Shown here: one piece after another, positions 33,389 through 42,630 of the stretch | Position numbering within the stretch: the first letter of the stretch is position 1 | How the letters are laid out: each line of letters begins with the position of its first letter | From: an uncultured Prevotellaceae bacterium | Lineage (GTDB): Bacteria; Bacteroidota; Bacteroidia; Bacteroidales; Bacteroidaceae | Length of the DNA: 64,000 bases | Direction of reading: 5' to 3' | NCBI GenBank assembly: GCA_902784615.1 | Contig: CACZVN010000004.1 | Location: forward strand, 1 to 64,000 | Notes under the pieces: model-generated | What the model saw: only the letters and a program-made list of their open reading frames with translations | Database searches by the model: none | Told to the model about the DNA's origin: nothing | Made by a program: the position numbers and the translations under genes

Positions 33389-33646
33389 ATGCCAGACAGA
33401 GAACAACAATTCAAGCAACTCTTCCTTTCGGAGTACGACAGGATGTACAAGGCAGCCTACATCCTGTTGGGCGACGAAGACGAGGCAAAAGACGCGGTAC
33501 AAGACGTCTTCGCCAAGTTGTGGGCTGGTACCTGCCCACTCAAGGAGGAGAGCCAGAGTATGTTTTTCCGAGACGTTGGAAATCTCGTACAGACTTCCAT
33601 GTTTTCACCAAGTGTTACCAGTTACCAAACGCAGAAACCAAGGTAA
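33389..33646 (+). pseudogene. Truncated ECF sigma factor (duplicate of the gene at 35263)
   Basis: The first 59 or so codons match the intact sigma factor almost exactly (QLFLSEYDRMYKAAYILLGD, EDEAKDAVQDVFAKLWAGT), with near-identical DNA and leader. After KEESQ (33560) the match stops abruptly and the frame runs through unrelated sequence to a TAG. Sigma region 2 is partly present, region 4 is absent. It is a broken duplicate or recombination scar; a short product could still be made. Confidence 0.85.
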
Positions 33647-33866
33647 CACTTAGGTAACGGAACAGGCTCAACATTCTTTCCAATCCGAAAGAACATCAAA
33701 AGCGCAAATGACCGCAAACCAACGCAGTATCAACGATTTACGCTATATCGTCCGTAATAACCTCATCATTCCCAACAACCTTGATATTCGTGAAAATAGA
33801 ACGGCAAGAAAATAGGTTCCCATTCAGTTAATAGCAACAAATAAAGTTTTGTTCTGTTGCCATTGA
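33647..33866. other. Intergenic scar region with a possible 35-codon ORF
   Basis: No recognisable gene. An ORF at 33708-33815 (+) would encode a 35-residue basic peptide starting MTANQRSINDLRY. Nearby 33610-33660 has a repeated GTTACC/GGTAAC motif, including AAGTGTTACC and GGTAACACTT as an inverted repeat. This stretch separates two gene fragments and is probably decayed sequence. Confidence 0.4.
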
Positions 33867-34034
33867 TGCCTTTGTCTAAACCTCATCGAAGCCCTCTCTT
33901 ACCAGTCGAACACCACGCTGCACGTAGGTACTGGCACAGCCTTCTTCCTGTGGTACTGTGGCGATCTGGTCAATGAGATCATCAACGACGAGTGGGCTCC
34001 CTGTGAGAAGACCGTTGGCGGAGGCCTGTTCTAA
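33867..34034 (+). pseudogene. C-terminal remnant of an unidentified protein
   Basis: An open frame without a start codon, from just after a TGA to a TAA at 34032-34034, encodes about 55 residues including LIEALSYQSNTTLHVG, TGTAFFLWYCGDL and an ending of KTVGGGLF. The coding-like composition and sensible C-terminus suggest a real gene end whose front was lost. No counterpart elsewhere in the window. Confidence 0.45.
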
Positions 34035-35089
34035 TAGACGAAATCCACTTTCTGTACCCCCTGACCATAGATGGTCTTAAAGTCGTCGCGCATGGAGATG
34101 ACGTGGTAGCCAGCATCGCGCCACTTCTGACCCAGCGCGATGGCTTTTTCCCGGTTGGCGTGATCGCGGGCATCGTCATCGGCGATGAGCTGGAAAACGG
34201 CAGTGCGGTACTTCTTGTTGCTCAGACAGTAGTTGTGCATAGCGACATCGCCGCCGCTGTTGCCGAACGTCAGCACGGGCACCTTACCGATCTCCTGTGA
34301 GATCTGAAGCACCTTGTTGGTCTTCAGGTTCTTGATCAGCAGACTGTCGGTGCGGATCAGGTTTTCATTTTTTTCCATGGTGTAGTCCACACCCGGCTCC
34401 TCGCCCTGCTTGCTCGACACGAGTTTCACGTCCATGCCGATCACCCTGTTGGGAGCGATGCCGATGGACTCTACGAGCGAACGGCAGATAAAACGGTCGG
34501 AACCAGAGACGACATAGATGGTGAAGCCCTTGGACTTCAGATAGTCGAACACCTCGAGCATGGGCTGGTAGAAGCTCTTGCCGTAGGTCATGCCCTTGAA
34601 TCCGTTGGCCAGCTTCTCACCGTAAGCCTTCACGTAGGCGTCGAACTCAGCGATGGTCATGCCTGCATAAGCCTTGGCGGCAGCGCGTGCGTGTATCATG
34701 TCGAAATGGGCGGGGAGTTTCTTGCCTGTGCGCACGAAGTCGCGGATGGCCTGAGCAGCCTGACGCACATCCTCGGGAGCCTTGTCCTTGTACGAGGGAT
34801 CGTCGAGTCCGCGGTATTCGAGCATTAAGTACTCGAAATAGCTGGGATAGAGCTCACCGACGAACGTTCCGTCCATATCGGAGGTGACTATACGGTCTTC
34901 AACGGGGATGAAGTTGGACGACTGAGGGTTCGTCACATCCTCCACATACGTCTGCAGGGCCGTCAGTGCCTCACAGTTGTTCCACGAAGGGAAATAGTTC
35001 TTCGAGGATATGCTCTCCGAGTAATTCTTGCTACAACTGGTCAATAACGTGACCACTGTGAGGGTAACTAATAACAGATTCTTTTTCAT
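34031..35089 (-). CDS. HAD-superfamily phosphatase lipoprotein
   Basis: A 352-residue lipoprotein (lipobox LTSC, Cys19) with a HAD fold. Motif I is SDMDGT (Asp71, Asp73), motif II is VVSGSD (about 190), a Lys follows mid-domain, and motif IV is FGNSGGD (about 280). The cap region lies between motifs I and II. It resembles phosphoserine-phosphatase-like exported HAD hydrolases of Bacteroidetes, so phosphate-ester hydrolysis in the periplasm is likely. Its stop overlaps the end of the remnant at 33867-34034. It is flanked by the two copies of the ECF leader duplication. Confidence 0.85.
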   Translation of the reverse strand: MKKNLLLVTLTVVTLLTSCSKNYSESISSKNYFPSWNNCEALTALQTYVEDVTNPQSSNFIPVEDRIVTSDMDGTFVGELYPSYFEYLMLEYRGLDDPSYKDKAPEDVRQAAQAIRDFVRTGKKLPAHFDMIHARAAAKAYAGMTIAEFDAYVKAYGEKLANGFKGMTYGKSFYQPMLEVFDYLKSKGFTIYVVSGSDRFICRSLVESIGIAPNRVIGMDVKLVSSKQGEEPGVDYTMEKNENLIRTDSLLIKNLKTNKVLQISQEIGKVPVLTFGNSGGDVAMHNYCLSNKKYRTAVFQLIADDDARDHANREKAIALGQKWRDAGYHVISMRDDFKTIYGQGVQKVDFVY

Positions 35090-35131
35090 GTCAATAGTTG
35101 TTTAAGTTTATAATAGTGAAACATTTTGTCG

Positions 35132-35139
35132 CAAAGATA
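35132..35139 (-). promoter_or_regulatory. -7 promoter element of the HAD gene
   Basis: Reads TATCTTTG on the minus strand, about 43 nt from the ATG. Confidence 0.6.
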
Positions 35140-35181
35140 CATTTTTTGTCTGAAACTTCCAAGGAAAACGGCTTTTTTGTG

Positions 35182-35189
35182 TATTTTTG
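35182..35189 (+). promoter_or_regulatory. -7 promoter element of ECF module 1
   Basis: TATTTTTG matches TAnnTTTG, followed by a leader of about 70 nt that is duplicated near 33313-33388. Confidence 0.55.
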
Positions 35190-35262
35190 CAGAAAAATCG
35201 TAGGATGGGGGTGATGATTGCCCATGCTTATCTGTATATAGGGTAAAGCAGACGAGAAAAAG

Positions 35263-35754
35263 ATGCAAATGAGTGAGCAACAATTCAAGGAACTCTTCCT
35301 TTCGGAGTACGGCAGGATGTACAAGGCAGCCTACATCCTGTTGGGCGACGAAGACGAGGCAAAAGACGCGGTACAAGACGTCTTCGCCAAGTTGTGGGCA
35401 GGTACCAGCCCACTCAAGGAGGAGAGCCAGAGAACGTTTCTCTTGACCTGCGTCCGTAATCGCTGCCTCAACATCATTGCACAACGAAAGACAAAGCAGA
35501 AGGCCTTGCTACTACTGACGCCTGAAGCCATCGACAGTGGTGCTCACGACGAGGAACTGATCCGGACCATTGAGGATTACGTTGATGAAAGGCTTACGCC
35601 TCAGACGGGACGCATCATCAAGATGCATTTCGACGAAGAGCAGTCGTACAAGGAGATCTCCAGTTCGCTGGGTATCAGTCTTTCGGCCGTCAACAAACAT
35701 ATTGTGCAGGGGTTGAGGAAACTACGTTCAACTTTTAAAAACAGAGAAGTATGA
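35263..35754 (+). CDS. ECF sigma-70 factor, module 1
   Basis: A 163-residue ECF sigma factor. Region 2 has YILLGDEDEAKDAVQDVFAKLW; region 4 has MHFDEEQSYKEISSSLGISLSAVNKHIVQGLRKLR. Normal length for the group. An alternative in-frame ATG lies at 35269. Its stop overlaps the anti-sigma ATG (ATGA). It probably directs transcription of its own module (anti-sigma, STN barrel), activated when the barrel binds its ligand. A truncated duplicate is at 33389. Confidence 0.93.
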   Translation: MQMSEQQFKELFLSEYGRMYKAAYILLGDEDEAKDAVQDVFAKLWAGTSPLKEESQRTFLLTCVRNRCLNIIAQRKTKQKALLLLTPEAIDSGAHDEELIRTIEDYVDERLTPQTGRIIKMHFDEEQSYKEISSSLGISLSAVNKHIVQGLRKLRSTFKNREV

Positions 35755-36293
35755 AGAAGGAAGCGCAGATCAGGATGCTGCTGCACCCTGAGAAATACAC
35801 AGACGAGCAACTCGACCAGATATTGGATGAGGTCGATATCCCCGTGCCTGATGCCAAAGAGGCGTTGGCGCGAATCACAAATTCACGCCAACGGGGTTGG
35901 TATAAGATCGCAGCCATGTTTATCGGTGTGCTGATGTTGTCGGGCATCGCCTACGCCACGATCAACCATTTCATGGTCGTGGAGGAGAAGCCCAAGGTGG
36001 CCATCACGGAACGTAAGCCTGATATCAAGAAGGTGGAGAAGACATACGGCGCAGAGATGGCGCCCACGAAGAAGGACCCCGTGGTGTTTAATAATGTGGA
36101 ACTACAGCAGATCATGCAGTATGTGGCCGATGGCTATGGCGTGAAGGTGTCGTTCAAGAACAAGGCCGCCCGTACCATCCGTTTCTATCTGCAGTGGGAG
36201 GCTGACGACACCCTTCAGGAGATTATCGACAAGATTAACCACTTCGAGAAAGTGCATCTGACACTCAGCGAAGAGACCATCACCATTCAATAA
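35751..36293 (+). CDS. Compact anti-sigma factor with C-terminal DUF4974/STN-like domain, module 1
   Basis: A 180-residue protein: short cytoplasmic N-terminus (about 1-45), one membrane helix (IAAMFIGVLMLSGIAYATI, about 49-67) and a periplasmic C-terminal domain (FNNVELQQIMQYVADGYGVKVSF) of the type found at the end of FecR proteins. The central FecR beta-domain found in typical members is absent, so the protein is about half the usual size. Position between the ECF gene and the receptor fits a regulator of that sigma factor. Confidence 0.82.
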   Translation: MKKEAQIRMLLHPEKYTDEQLDQILDEVDIPVPDAKEALARITNSRQRGWYKIAAMFIGVLMLSGIAYATINHFMVVEEKPKVAITERKPDIKKVEKTYGAEMAPTKKDPVVFNNVELQQIMQYVADGYGVKVSFKNKAARTIRFYLQWEADDTLQEIIDKINHFEKVHLTLSEETITIQ

Positions 36294-36302
36294 GCCAACA
36301 CT

Positions 36303-38846
36303 ATGAGACGACTATATATACTCTTATTGTGCCTTGTGGCCATTGGCACAAAGGCGCAGCAGTTGACACATGACTTCCAGAACGCATCGCTCAGCGAGGC
36401 TCTGATCTGGATCGATCATGCCCAGGACAACTATAAGCTCAACTTTATCTTCGACGAGTTGGAGGACTTTACGGTCACCACCCGTCTGGAGAATGTCTCT
36501 GTCAGGGATGCCGTCCGTCAGGTGTGTGGCTTCTATCCCATGCACCTCACCTTTGACAACCAGGACATCTTCATTGAGTGTACCCAGAAGGAGGACACCA
36601 AGGTGATCGGACGAGTGGTCGATGGAAATGGCGATCCCATCGAATTTGCCAATATCACCTTGCATAGTGAGAATGCCACATACTTAAACGGTGGTGTGAG
36701 CAACGAGAACGGCGACTTCGTGATTCCCTGTAAGGCCCAGCGCCTGACGCTAAAGGTATCGTACATCGGCTATAAGACGGTGACTCGCGAAATCAGTGTG
36801 GGCAACATCGGCACCATCACTCTCCAGCCAGAGACCTATATGGTGAAAGGTGTGGAGATCAAGGGCGAGATACCGCAGTACAAGAGCGCTCAGGGCGGTG
36901 TGACGGTGGATGTGCAGCACTCCATCCTGCACGATGTGGGTACGGCAGACGACCTGTTGTCGATGATACCCATGGTTCAGGGTAAGGATGGCAAGTTTGA
37001 GGTGTTGGCCAAGGGCGAGCCCGAGATATATATTAATAATAAAAAGGTACGCGATAAGAGCGAACTGAAACAACTGAAGTCGGTGGATATTAAGAGCGTC
37101 GATGTGATTACCGCCCCTGGTGCCAAGTATAATGCTGAGGTGAACGCCGTGATCCGTATCAAGACACTGAAGCCGCAGGGCGACGGATTTAGTCTGATGG
37201 CGACCACTCAGACGTGGAAGAACAACAAGTGGAACAACTACGACGACCTGACCTTGAAGTATCGCACAGGCGGATTGGAAGCCTTTGCCAACGTGGCACT
37301 CGACAACGGTCATTACAGCAACGACCAGGACCTTGATCAGGAAATGCACATCAGTAAGGATCTTTTTAATGTTCATATGGATGTGCCAGGAAGAAGTAGT
37401 TGGACGGTGATAGGGTATAAGGCAGGCCTGAGTTATGACTTCAAAGTTGACCATTCCGTCGGTCTGAATTTTTCGTCGCAGAAAAACCTATATACTCATT
37501 ACAACTCTGTGATGCAGCAGCACTATCTGAAAAACGGGGCGTTCTACGGTGACGTGCTCCTGAATACGGATATCAGCGAAAAAGACAAACCCGTCTGGGA
37601 ACTGAATGGCTATTATGTGGGCAAGGCTGGTAAACTGGGCATCGACCTGAATGCCACAGTACTGCGGCACGAATCGGAGGATCATAACAATCAATATGAA
37701 CAGAGCAAAGAACTCGATAACCGCACCATCACCACCCTGACCAATGAAGACCGTCGGATGGTCGCTGGTAAACTGATGTTGACTTATCCCATCTGGAAAG
37801 GTGAACTGAGTGGTGGTTCGGAGGCGACAAGTACAGAAAGTCAGGGTCATAACTACAATCAGGAGAATATCATACCAGAGTCGGACACTGAGATGAAGGA
37901 AAAGAATATTGCCGGCTTTGCAGAATACGATCTGCAACTGGGTCATTGGCATCTGAATGCCGGTCTGAGATATGAGCATGTATCGGCGGAATACACCTCA
38001 TTCGGCATCAGGCAGGAGGAACCCAGCCGCACCTATAACGACTGGTTCCCTAACCTCTCGGCCGCCTGGCAGAAGGGCAAGTGGGGAGCCCAACTGAGTT
38101 ACAGCAAGCGTATTACGCGTCCACCTTATAGTATGTTGTCTTCAATGATCATTTATGACAACCGTATGTTCTATCAAAGTGGCAACCCGCTGCTACGCCC
38201 TTCTGTTCGCCAGAGCATCGACTTCAACCTCACCTATTCGTGGCTGAATTTCTCCACGGGCTTTACCCGTGAGAACGACTTCTTCACCCATACTGCCAAA
38301 ATCTATGACGAGGAAAAAGAGATTGGCATATTTATACCAGAAAACTTCGACCATCAGGATCGCGTCTATGCCACGCTCGTTGCCTCTCCCAAATTCGGTT
38401 TCTGGCAACCACAGGCCACACTGCACTACTATCAGCAGATGTTCGATGCCGAGAAGTATGGTGCGCCTGAGAAACTGAACAAGCCCGAATTCTCCTTCAA
38501 CCTGAATAGCTGGTTTGAGATCAATCCGACGGCAAAGGCCCTGGTGCAGATAAGTTATTCAGGCAGCAACCACTGGGGACTCATGTATCGCGGCAGCAAC
38601 TTCATCGTGAACGCCCGACTGCAGAAATCATTCTTGAAGGGACAGTTGTCGGCTACGCTCTATGCCAACGATATCTTCCGTACGGCCAGGAATAAGGTGA
38701 CCTCCTACTATGCCATAGGCCAGACAGCCCAAGACGACTACAATTATACGCAATGTGTGGGTCTCACCCTCAGTTATAACTTCAACGCCAGCAGTTCGAA
38801 ATACAAAGGAACAGGCGCTGGTAACGAAGAGAAAAACAGACTGTAA
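36303..38846 (+). CDS. Outer-membrane signalling barrel with STN domain, module 1
   Basis: An 847-residue TonB-receptor-like protein. After the signal peptide (1 to about 19) come an STN domain (about 20-95: LSEALIWIDHAQDNYKLNFIF, VRQVCGFYP), a CarboxypepD_reg domain (about 100-180), a plug (about 190-290) and an OMP_b-brl_3-type barrel. The STN domain is the hallmark of transducers that signal through an anti-sigma factor, here the gene just upstream. No SusD-like partner is present. The ligand is unknown. A paralogue is at 58136-60865. Confidence 0.88.
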   Translation: MRRLYILLLCLVAIGTKAQQLTHDFQNASLSEALIWIDHAQDNYKLNFIFDELEDFTVTTRLENVSVRDAVRQVCGFYPMHLTFDNQDIFIECTQKEDTKVIGRVVDGNGDPIEFANITLHSENATYLNGGVSNENGDFVIPCKAQRLTLKVSYIGYKTVTREISVGNIGTITLQPETYMVKGVEIKGEIPQYKSAQGGVTVDVQHSILHDVGTADDLLSMIPMVQGKDGKFEVLAKGEPEIYINNKKVRDKSELKQLKSVDIKSVDVITAPGAKYNAEVNAVIRIKTLKPQGDGFSLMATTQTWKNNKWNNYDDLTLKYRTGGLEAFANVALDNGHYSNDQDLDQEMHISKDLFNVHMDVPGRSSWTVIGYKAGLSYDFKVDHSVGLNFSSQKNLYTHYNSVMQQHYLKNGAFYGDVLLNTDISEKDKPVWELNGYYVGKAGKLGIDLNATVLRHESEDHNNQYEQSKELDNRTITTLTNEDRRMVAGKLMLTYPIWKGELSGGSEATSTESQGHNYNQENIIPESDTEMKEKNIAGFAEYDLQLGHWHLNAGLRYEHVSAEYTSFGIRQEEPSRTYNDWFPNLSAAWQKGKWGAQLSYSKRITRPPYSMLSSMIIYDNRMFYQSGNPLLRPSVRQSIDFNLTYSWLNFSTGFTRENDFFTHTAKIYDEEKEIGIFIPENFDHQDRVYATLVASPKFGFWQPQATLHYYQQMFDAEKYGAPEKLNKPEFSFNLNSWFEINPTAKALVQISYSGSNHWGLMYRGSNFIVNARLQKSFLKGQLSATLYANDIFRTARNKVTSYYAIGQTAQDDYNYTQCVGLTLSYNFNASSSKYKGTGAGNEEKNRL

Positions 38847-38869
38847 TCCGGAATTTCGTCGAAAGACGT

Positions 38870-38912
38870 ACCCCATCTCGTCGAAACTGATTTTTCGCGA
38901 GATGGGGTTTTT
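38870..38912 (+). terminator. Terminator after ECF module 1
   Basis: 11-bp stem ACCCCATCTCG / CGAGATGGGGT with a 17-nt loop, followed by TTTTC. A small GNRA-type hairpin CGTC-GAAA-GACG lies just upstream (38857-38868). Confidence 0.82.
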
Positions 38913-38914
38913 CA

Positions 38915-38922
38915 TACCTTTG
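38915..38922 (+). promoter_or_regulatory. -7 promoter element of the 38971 barrel gene
   Basis: TACCTTTG matches TAnnTTTG, immediately after the terminator and about 49 nt before the ATG. Confidence 0.6.
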
Positions 38923-38970
38923 CACCAGATTTTTAATTCAACGCGCAACAAATAACAAAAAAGCAAAGAT

Positions 38971-41508
38971 ATGAAACAGTTCAAGACTATTATCGCAGCA
39001 GTAGTGATGATGACCATGTCATCGACAGTCATGGCCCAGACCACCGTGAAGGGCGTGTTAATGGACGAGACCTTAGGTGAGAGCGAGCCTTTCGCCACTG
39101 TCCGTGTATTTAAGGCAGGCAAGACGGAGAAGCCCGTCGCCATGTTCCTCACTGACGAGGACGGAAAGTTCTCCGAGGAAGTGAAGGGCAAAGGTAAGTT
39201 CGATATCGTGTTCAGCAGCATCGGCAAAGAAGACCTGAAGATGACCGTCACCCTCGGTCAGGAGAATCCCCTGAACCTCGACACCTTGTATCTGAAGGAG
39301 AGTGCTACCATGCTGAAGGGAGTGGAGATCGTCGCCCAGAAGCCCTTGGTGAAGATGGAAGTCGATAAGATGAGCTACAACGTAGCCGAGGATGAGGACT
39401 CCAAGTCGAACACCGTCCTCGACATGCTCCGCAAGGTGCCTATGGTTACCGTCGATGGACAGGACAATATCTCCGTCAATGGTTCTTCCAACTTCAAGGT
39501 GTATGTCGATGGTATGCCCAACGTGATGTTCTCTTCCAACCCCTCGATGGTGTTCAAGAGCATGCCCGCCACCGCCGTGAAGAGCATCGAGGTAATGACC
39601 AACCCTGGTGCGAAGTATGATGCCGAGGGCGCGGCCGGTGTGCTGAACATCGTGATGAACAAGCAGAACCCCCAGGCAGCCCAGAGTCTGAACGGCTATA
39701 ACGGTACACTGCGTGCTTCGGCAGGTAACAAACAGTTGGGGGCCAGTGCCTTTGTCAACGGTCAACAGGGCAAGATCTCCTATAGCGTCAATGTAATGAC
39801 CTCATACAATAAGCCAGGCAACACCACCACTGAAATGGAGCAGATCCAGGACAATGGCACCTCTCAGATTCTTACTTCCGACAATGACGTGAAGACCCCG
39901 TTCACCATGGGAAGCCTTACACTGGGTTACCAGCTCGATGAGATGAGCGCCCTGAACCTCACTGCTCAGGTAAACTCGATGTCGATGAAGAGCACAGGCA
40001 CCTCACTCACCACGATGGGTGGCAATACTTATGGCAATGGTTTCAGTTATGGCAGCACCACCGATATGAAGAACTCGCGTACCTCTTTCAATGGTAGCCT
40101 CGACTACCAGCGTTTCTTCAACAAGGAGCGCACCCAGTCGCTGGCCCTCACCTATCAGCTCAACTATAGCCCCGCCAAGACGGAGATGACCAACACCTTT
40201 GGCACCACCTCGGATTACATCGACCTGACAGACCGCTACTCTGAGAATAAGGATAAGACCCTCAACCATATCTTCCAGCTCGACTATACGATGCCCCTTG
40301 GTACAGGACAGACCCTGAGCCTTGGCGGTAAACTACAACTCCACGATGCCACTTCCGACTCCAAATATTATCTGCAGAACGTCTATGATCCCTCCAGCAG
40401 CAGCGACTATGAGTACAAGAACTCCATCCTCGCAGGCTACGGCGAGTATGCCGGCAACTTCGGCAACTTCGGTGCTAAGGCTGGACTGCGCTACGAATAC
40501 ACCTGGCAGGACGTGGAATATCACCTCGGTAACGGTCAAGACTTCAAGACCAACTATGGCAACCTCGTTCCCACTGCCAGTCTGCAGTATAACCTCGGCG
40601 TGGGCAGCAACCTCGGTCTGACTTACAACATGCGCATCTCTCGTCCTGGTATATCATATCTGAACCCCTACGTTGATAAGACCAACCCCATCGCCCTCAG
40701 CTATGGTAATCCCGACCTCGACGTAGAGAAGAACCACAACCTCTCACTAGTCTATAACATGTTTACATCAAAACTGATGGTGAACCTGAATCTGCACCAT
40801 AACTTCGTGGATAACGCCATCTCGCAATACAGCTTCTACGACAGTGATAACCTGTTGAACACCACTTACGGCAATGTGGTACAACGCCACCAGACAGGTG
40901 TCAGCGCCTATGTGAACTACCTGCTGACGAAGGATACCCGTATCTTCCTGAATGGTGCTGTGAACTATACTGACCTGCGCAGCGATGCCCTCGGACAGAG
41001 CAACAGCGGTTGGACCGCCAATGCTATGATCGGCCTTCAGCAGACACTGCCGCTCGACCTGAAACTCAGCGCCTTTGCCATTACCTCTACGAAGAACTAC
41101 ACCCTGCAGGGTTGGAGCGGTGGTTTCAACATGCTCACCGCTAGTCTTTCGAAATCACTACTGAAGGATAAACTCAACCTGAGTGTCAGCGGTATCCTCG
41201 GTCTCAACGGAGGTGGCAAGATTAACATCGAGAGCTATAGCCAGGGTAAGGATTTCACCTCTCACACCAATGTCAAGGTACCCATCTACGGCGTAACATT
41301 CACTGTCAGCTACACCTTCGGCAACTCGAAGACAATGGCCAAGCAGCATGTGAGCCGCGTACAGAACGACTTCATCGAGCAACAGTCGCAGGGTGAGATG
41401 CTCAACAACGTAGGCTCTGGCAACACCAGCACTACCAGCAGTAGCAATGGCTCTCTGAATAATTCTGGCATGAACACTGTCCCCAAAATGCAGAGTAAAA
41501 AGAAATAA
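38971..41508 (+). CDS. Outer-membrane beta-barrel protein (OMP_b-brl_3 type, TonB-receptor-like)
   Basis: An 845-residue outer-membrane protein. Signal peptide ends at MAQ (about 23). A CarboxypepD_reg-like domain (about 24-110) precedes a plug (SNTVLDMLRKVPMVTVDGQDNISVNGSSNFKVYVDG, NPGAKYDAEGAAGVLNI), then a barrel. No STN domain is present. The C-terminus has a Ser/Asn/Gly-rich tail (SGNTSTTSSSNGSLNNSG) that is unusual for a barrel end. It stands between ECF module 1 and the LytS/LytTR pair with its own promoter. The transported compound is unknown. Confidence 0.86.
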   Translation: MKQFKTIIAAVVMMTMSSTVMAQTTVKGVLMDETLGESEPFATVRVFKAGKTEKPVAMFLTDEDGKFSEEVKGKGKFDIVFSSIGKEDLKMTVTLGQENPLNLDTLYLKESATMLKGVEIVAQKPLVKMEVDKMSYNVAEDEDSKSNTVLDMLRKVPMVTVDGQDNISVNGSSNFKVYVDGMPNVMFSSNPSMVFKSMPATAVKSIEVMTNPGAKYDAEGAAGVLNIVMNKQNPQAAQSLNGYNGTLRASAGNKQLGASAFVNGQQGKISYSVNVMTSYNKPGNTTTEMEQIQDNGTSQILTSDNDVKTPFTMGSLTLGYQLDEMSALNLTAQVNSMSMKSTGTSLTTMGGNTYGNGFSYGSTTDMKNSRTSFNGSLDYQRFFNKERTQSLALTYQLNYSPAKTEMTNTFGTTSDYIDLTDRYSENKDKTLNHIFQLDYTMPLGTGQTLSLGGKLQLHDATSDSKYYLQNVYDPSSSSDYEYKNSILAGYGEYAGNFGNFGAKAGLRYEYTWQDVEYHLGNGQDFKTNYGNLVPTASLQYNLGVGSNLGLTYNMRISRPGISYLNPYVDKTNPIALSYGNPDLDVEKNHNLSLVYNMFTSKLMVNLNLHHNFVDNAISQYSFYDSDNLLNTTYGNVVQRHQTGVSAYVNYLLTKDTRIFLNGAVNYTDLRSDALGQSNSGWTANAMIGLQQTLPLDLKLSAFAITSTKNYTLQGWSGGFNMLTASLSKSLLKDKLNLSVSGILGLNGGGKINIESYSQGKDFTSHTNVKVPIYGVTFTVSYTFGNSKTMAKQHVSRVQNDFIEQQSQGEMLNNVGSGNTSTTSSSNGSLNNSGMNTVPKMQSKKK

Positions 41509-41545
41509 TCCCCTGTAAAAATGCTTTAGTTAGGTAAATTATTTA

Positions 41546-41553
41546 TAACTTTG
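41546..41553 (+). promoter_or_regulatory. -7 promoter element of the LytS-like kinase
   Basis: TAACTTTG ends 4 nt before the ATG at 41558, so the transcript may be leaderless. Confidence 0.6.
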
Positions 41554-41557
41554 CAGC

Positions 41558-42616
41558 ATGAAAGCAAATATTACTCGACAAGACATTACGTTCTATGGGC
41601 TGCAAGTAGCAGCATGGCTGGCATTCCTGATGGTGCCAGCCATCTCTGCTTTCATCGCCACACAGAGTTGGTCGGGTGCCATGAGGGCCTTCGATGTCAA
41701 TGCAAGAATCCATTGGACATCGGCAGCCATCTACTTCGTCAACACCCTCGTTCTTGTGCCTTTAGGATACTATCGCAACCGTCGGTGGATGTTCTGGGTA
41801 GGCAATGGCCTGATCCTCGCAGCATTGGTTTACGTCTTCTTCTATAACTTCAACCCACAGGGGTTCATTGATCGAATCCCTGACGAGCGTTATCGTCAGT
41901 ATGCCCTCGCTAATTTCTATGCTTCGTCGCTGGTGGCCATCCTGATGAGTGCTTTCCTTGCTGGCATTGCCCTGCTAGTACACCATGTACGTCGTTCTCT
42001 GGTAGTCAAGCGCCAGTTGAAGGAGGAACAGCAGAAGCGTACGGAGGCCGAACTCGAGTGGCTGAAGAACCAGTTGAACCCACATTTCCTTTTTAATACG
42101 CTGAACAATATCTCCTCGCTTGTGCAGATTGATGCTGACAAGGCCCAGGATGCCATCGCACAACTGAGCGACCTGTTGCGCTATGCTATGTACGAGTCGC
42201 GCCACGGAATGGTGCCCATTCAGGGTGAGGTGGAGTTCATGCGCAACTATATCTCACTGATGGAGTTGCGCTGCAACGATAAGACGGAGGTGACCACCAC
42301 CTTTGATGTGCAAAAGAATATGGAGATTGCCCCGCTGCTCTTTATCTCCCTCATTGAGAATGCTTTTAAGCATGGTGTGAGCAGCAGCCGGCCTTCGAAG
42401 ATCGATATCCGTCTGATTCAGGATGAAGACCAGCTCGTCTTCATTTGCGACAATACCAACTATCCCAAGGATGACGCTGACCGCAGTGGTTCAGGCATCG
42501 GCCTTGAGAATACCCGTCGCCGTCTGGAATTGATTTATAAGGGCCATTACGATTGGGAGCAATCCCTCGAAAACGATATCTACCACGTGAGGATTATATT
42601 AAACATTAAAGATTAA
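41558..42616 (+). CDS. LytS-type sensor histidine kinase
   Basis: A 352-residue kinase with about four membrane helices in the first 145 residues, a short coiled coil (KRQLKEEQQKRTEAELEWLK), the His_kinase domain NQLNPHFLFNTLN with acceptor His176 and a HATPase domain (LIENAFKHGV, SGIGLENTRRRLELIY). Membrane-embedded sensing is likely; the signal is unknown. It is co-transcribed with the LytTR regulator that follows 14 nt later. Confidence 0.92.
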   Translation: MKANITRQDITFYGLQVAAWLAFLMVPAISAFIATQSWSGAMRAFDVNARIHWTSAAIYFVNTLVLVPLGYYRNRRWMFWVGNGLILAALVYVFFYNFNPQGFIDRIPDERYRQYALANFYASSLVAILMSAFLAGIALLVHHVRRSLVVKRQLKEEQQKRTEAELEWLKNQLNPHFLFNTLNNISSLVQIDADKAQDAIAQLSDLLRYAMYESRHGMVPIQGEVEFMRNYISLMELRCNDKTEVTTTFDVQKNMEIAPLLFISLIENAFKHGVSSSRPSKIDIRLIQDEDQLVFICDNTNYPKDDADRSGSGIGLENTRRRLELIYKGHYDWEQSLENDIYHVRIILNIKD

Positions 42617-42630
42617 ACATTAAAGATTTA

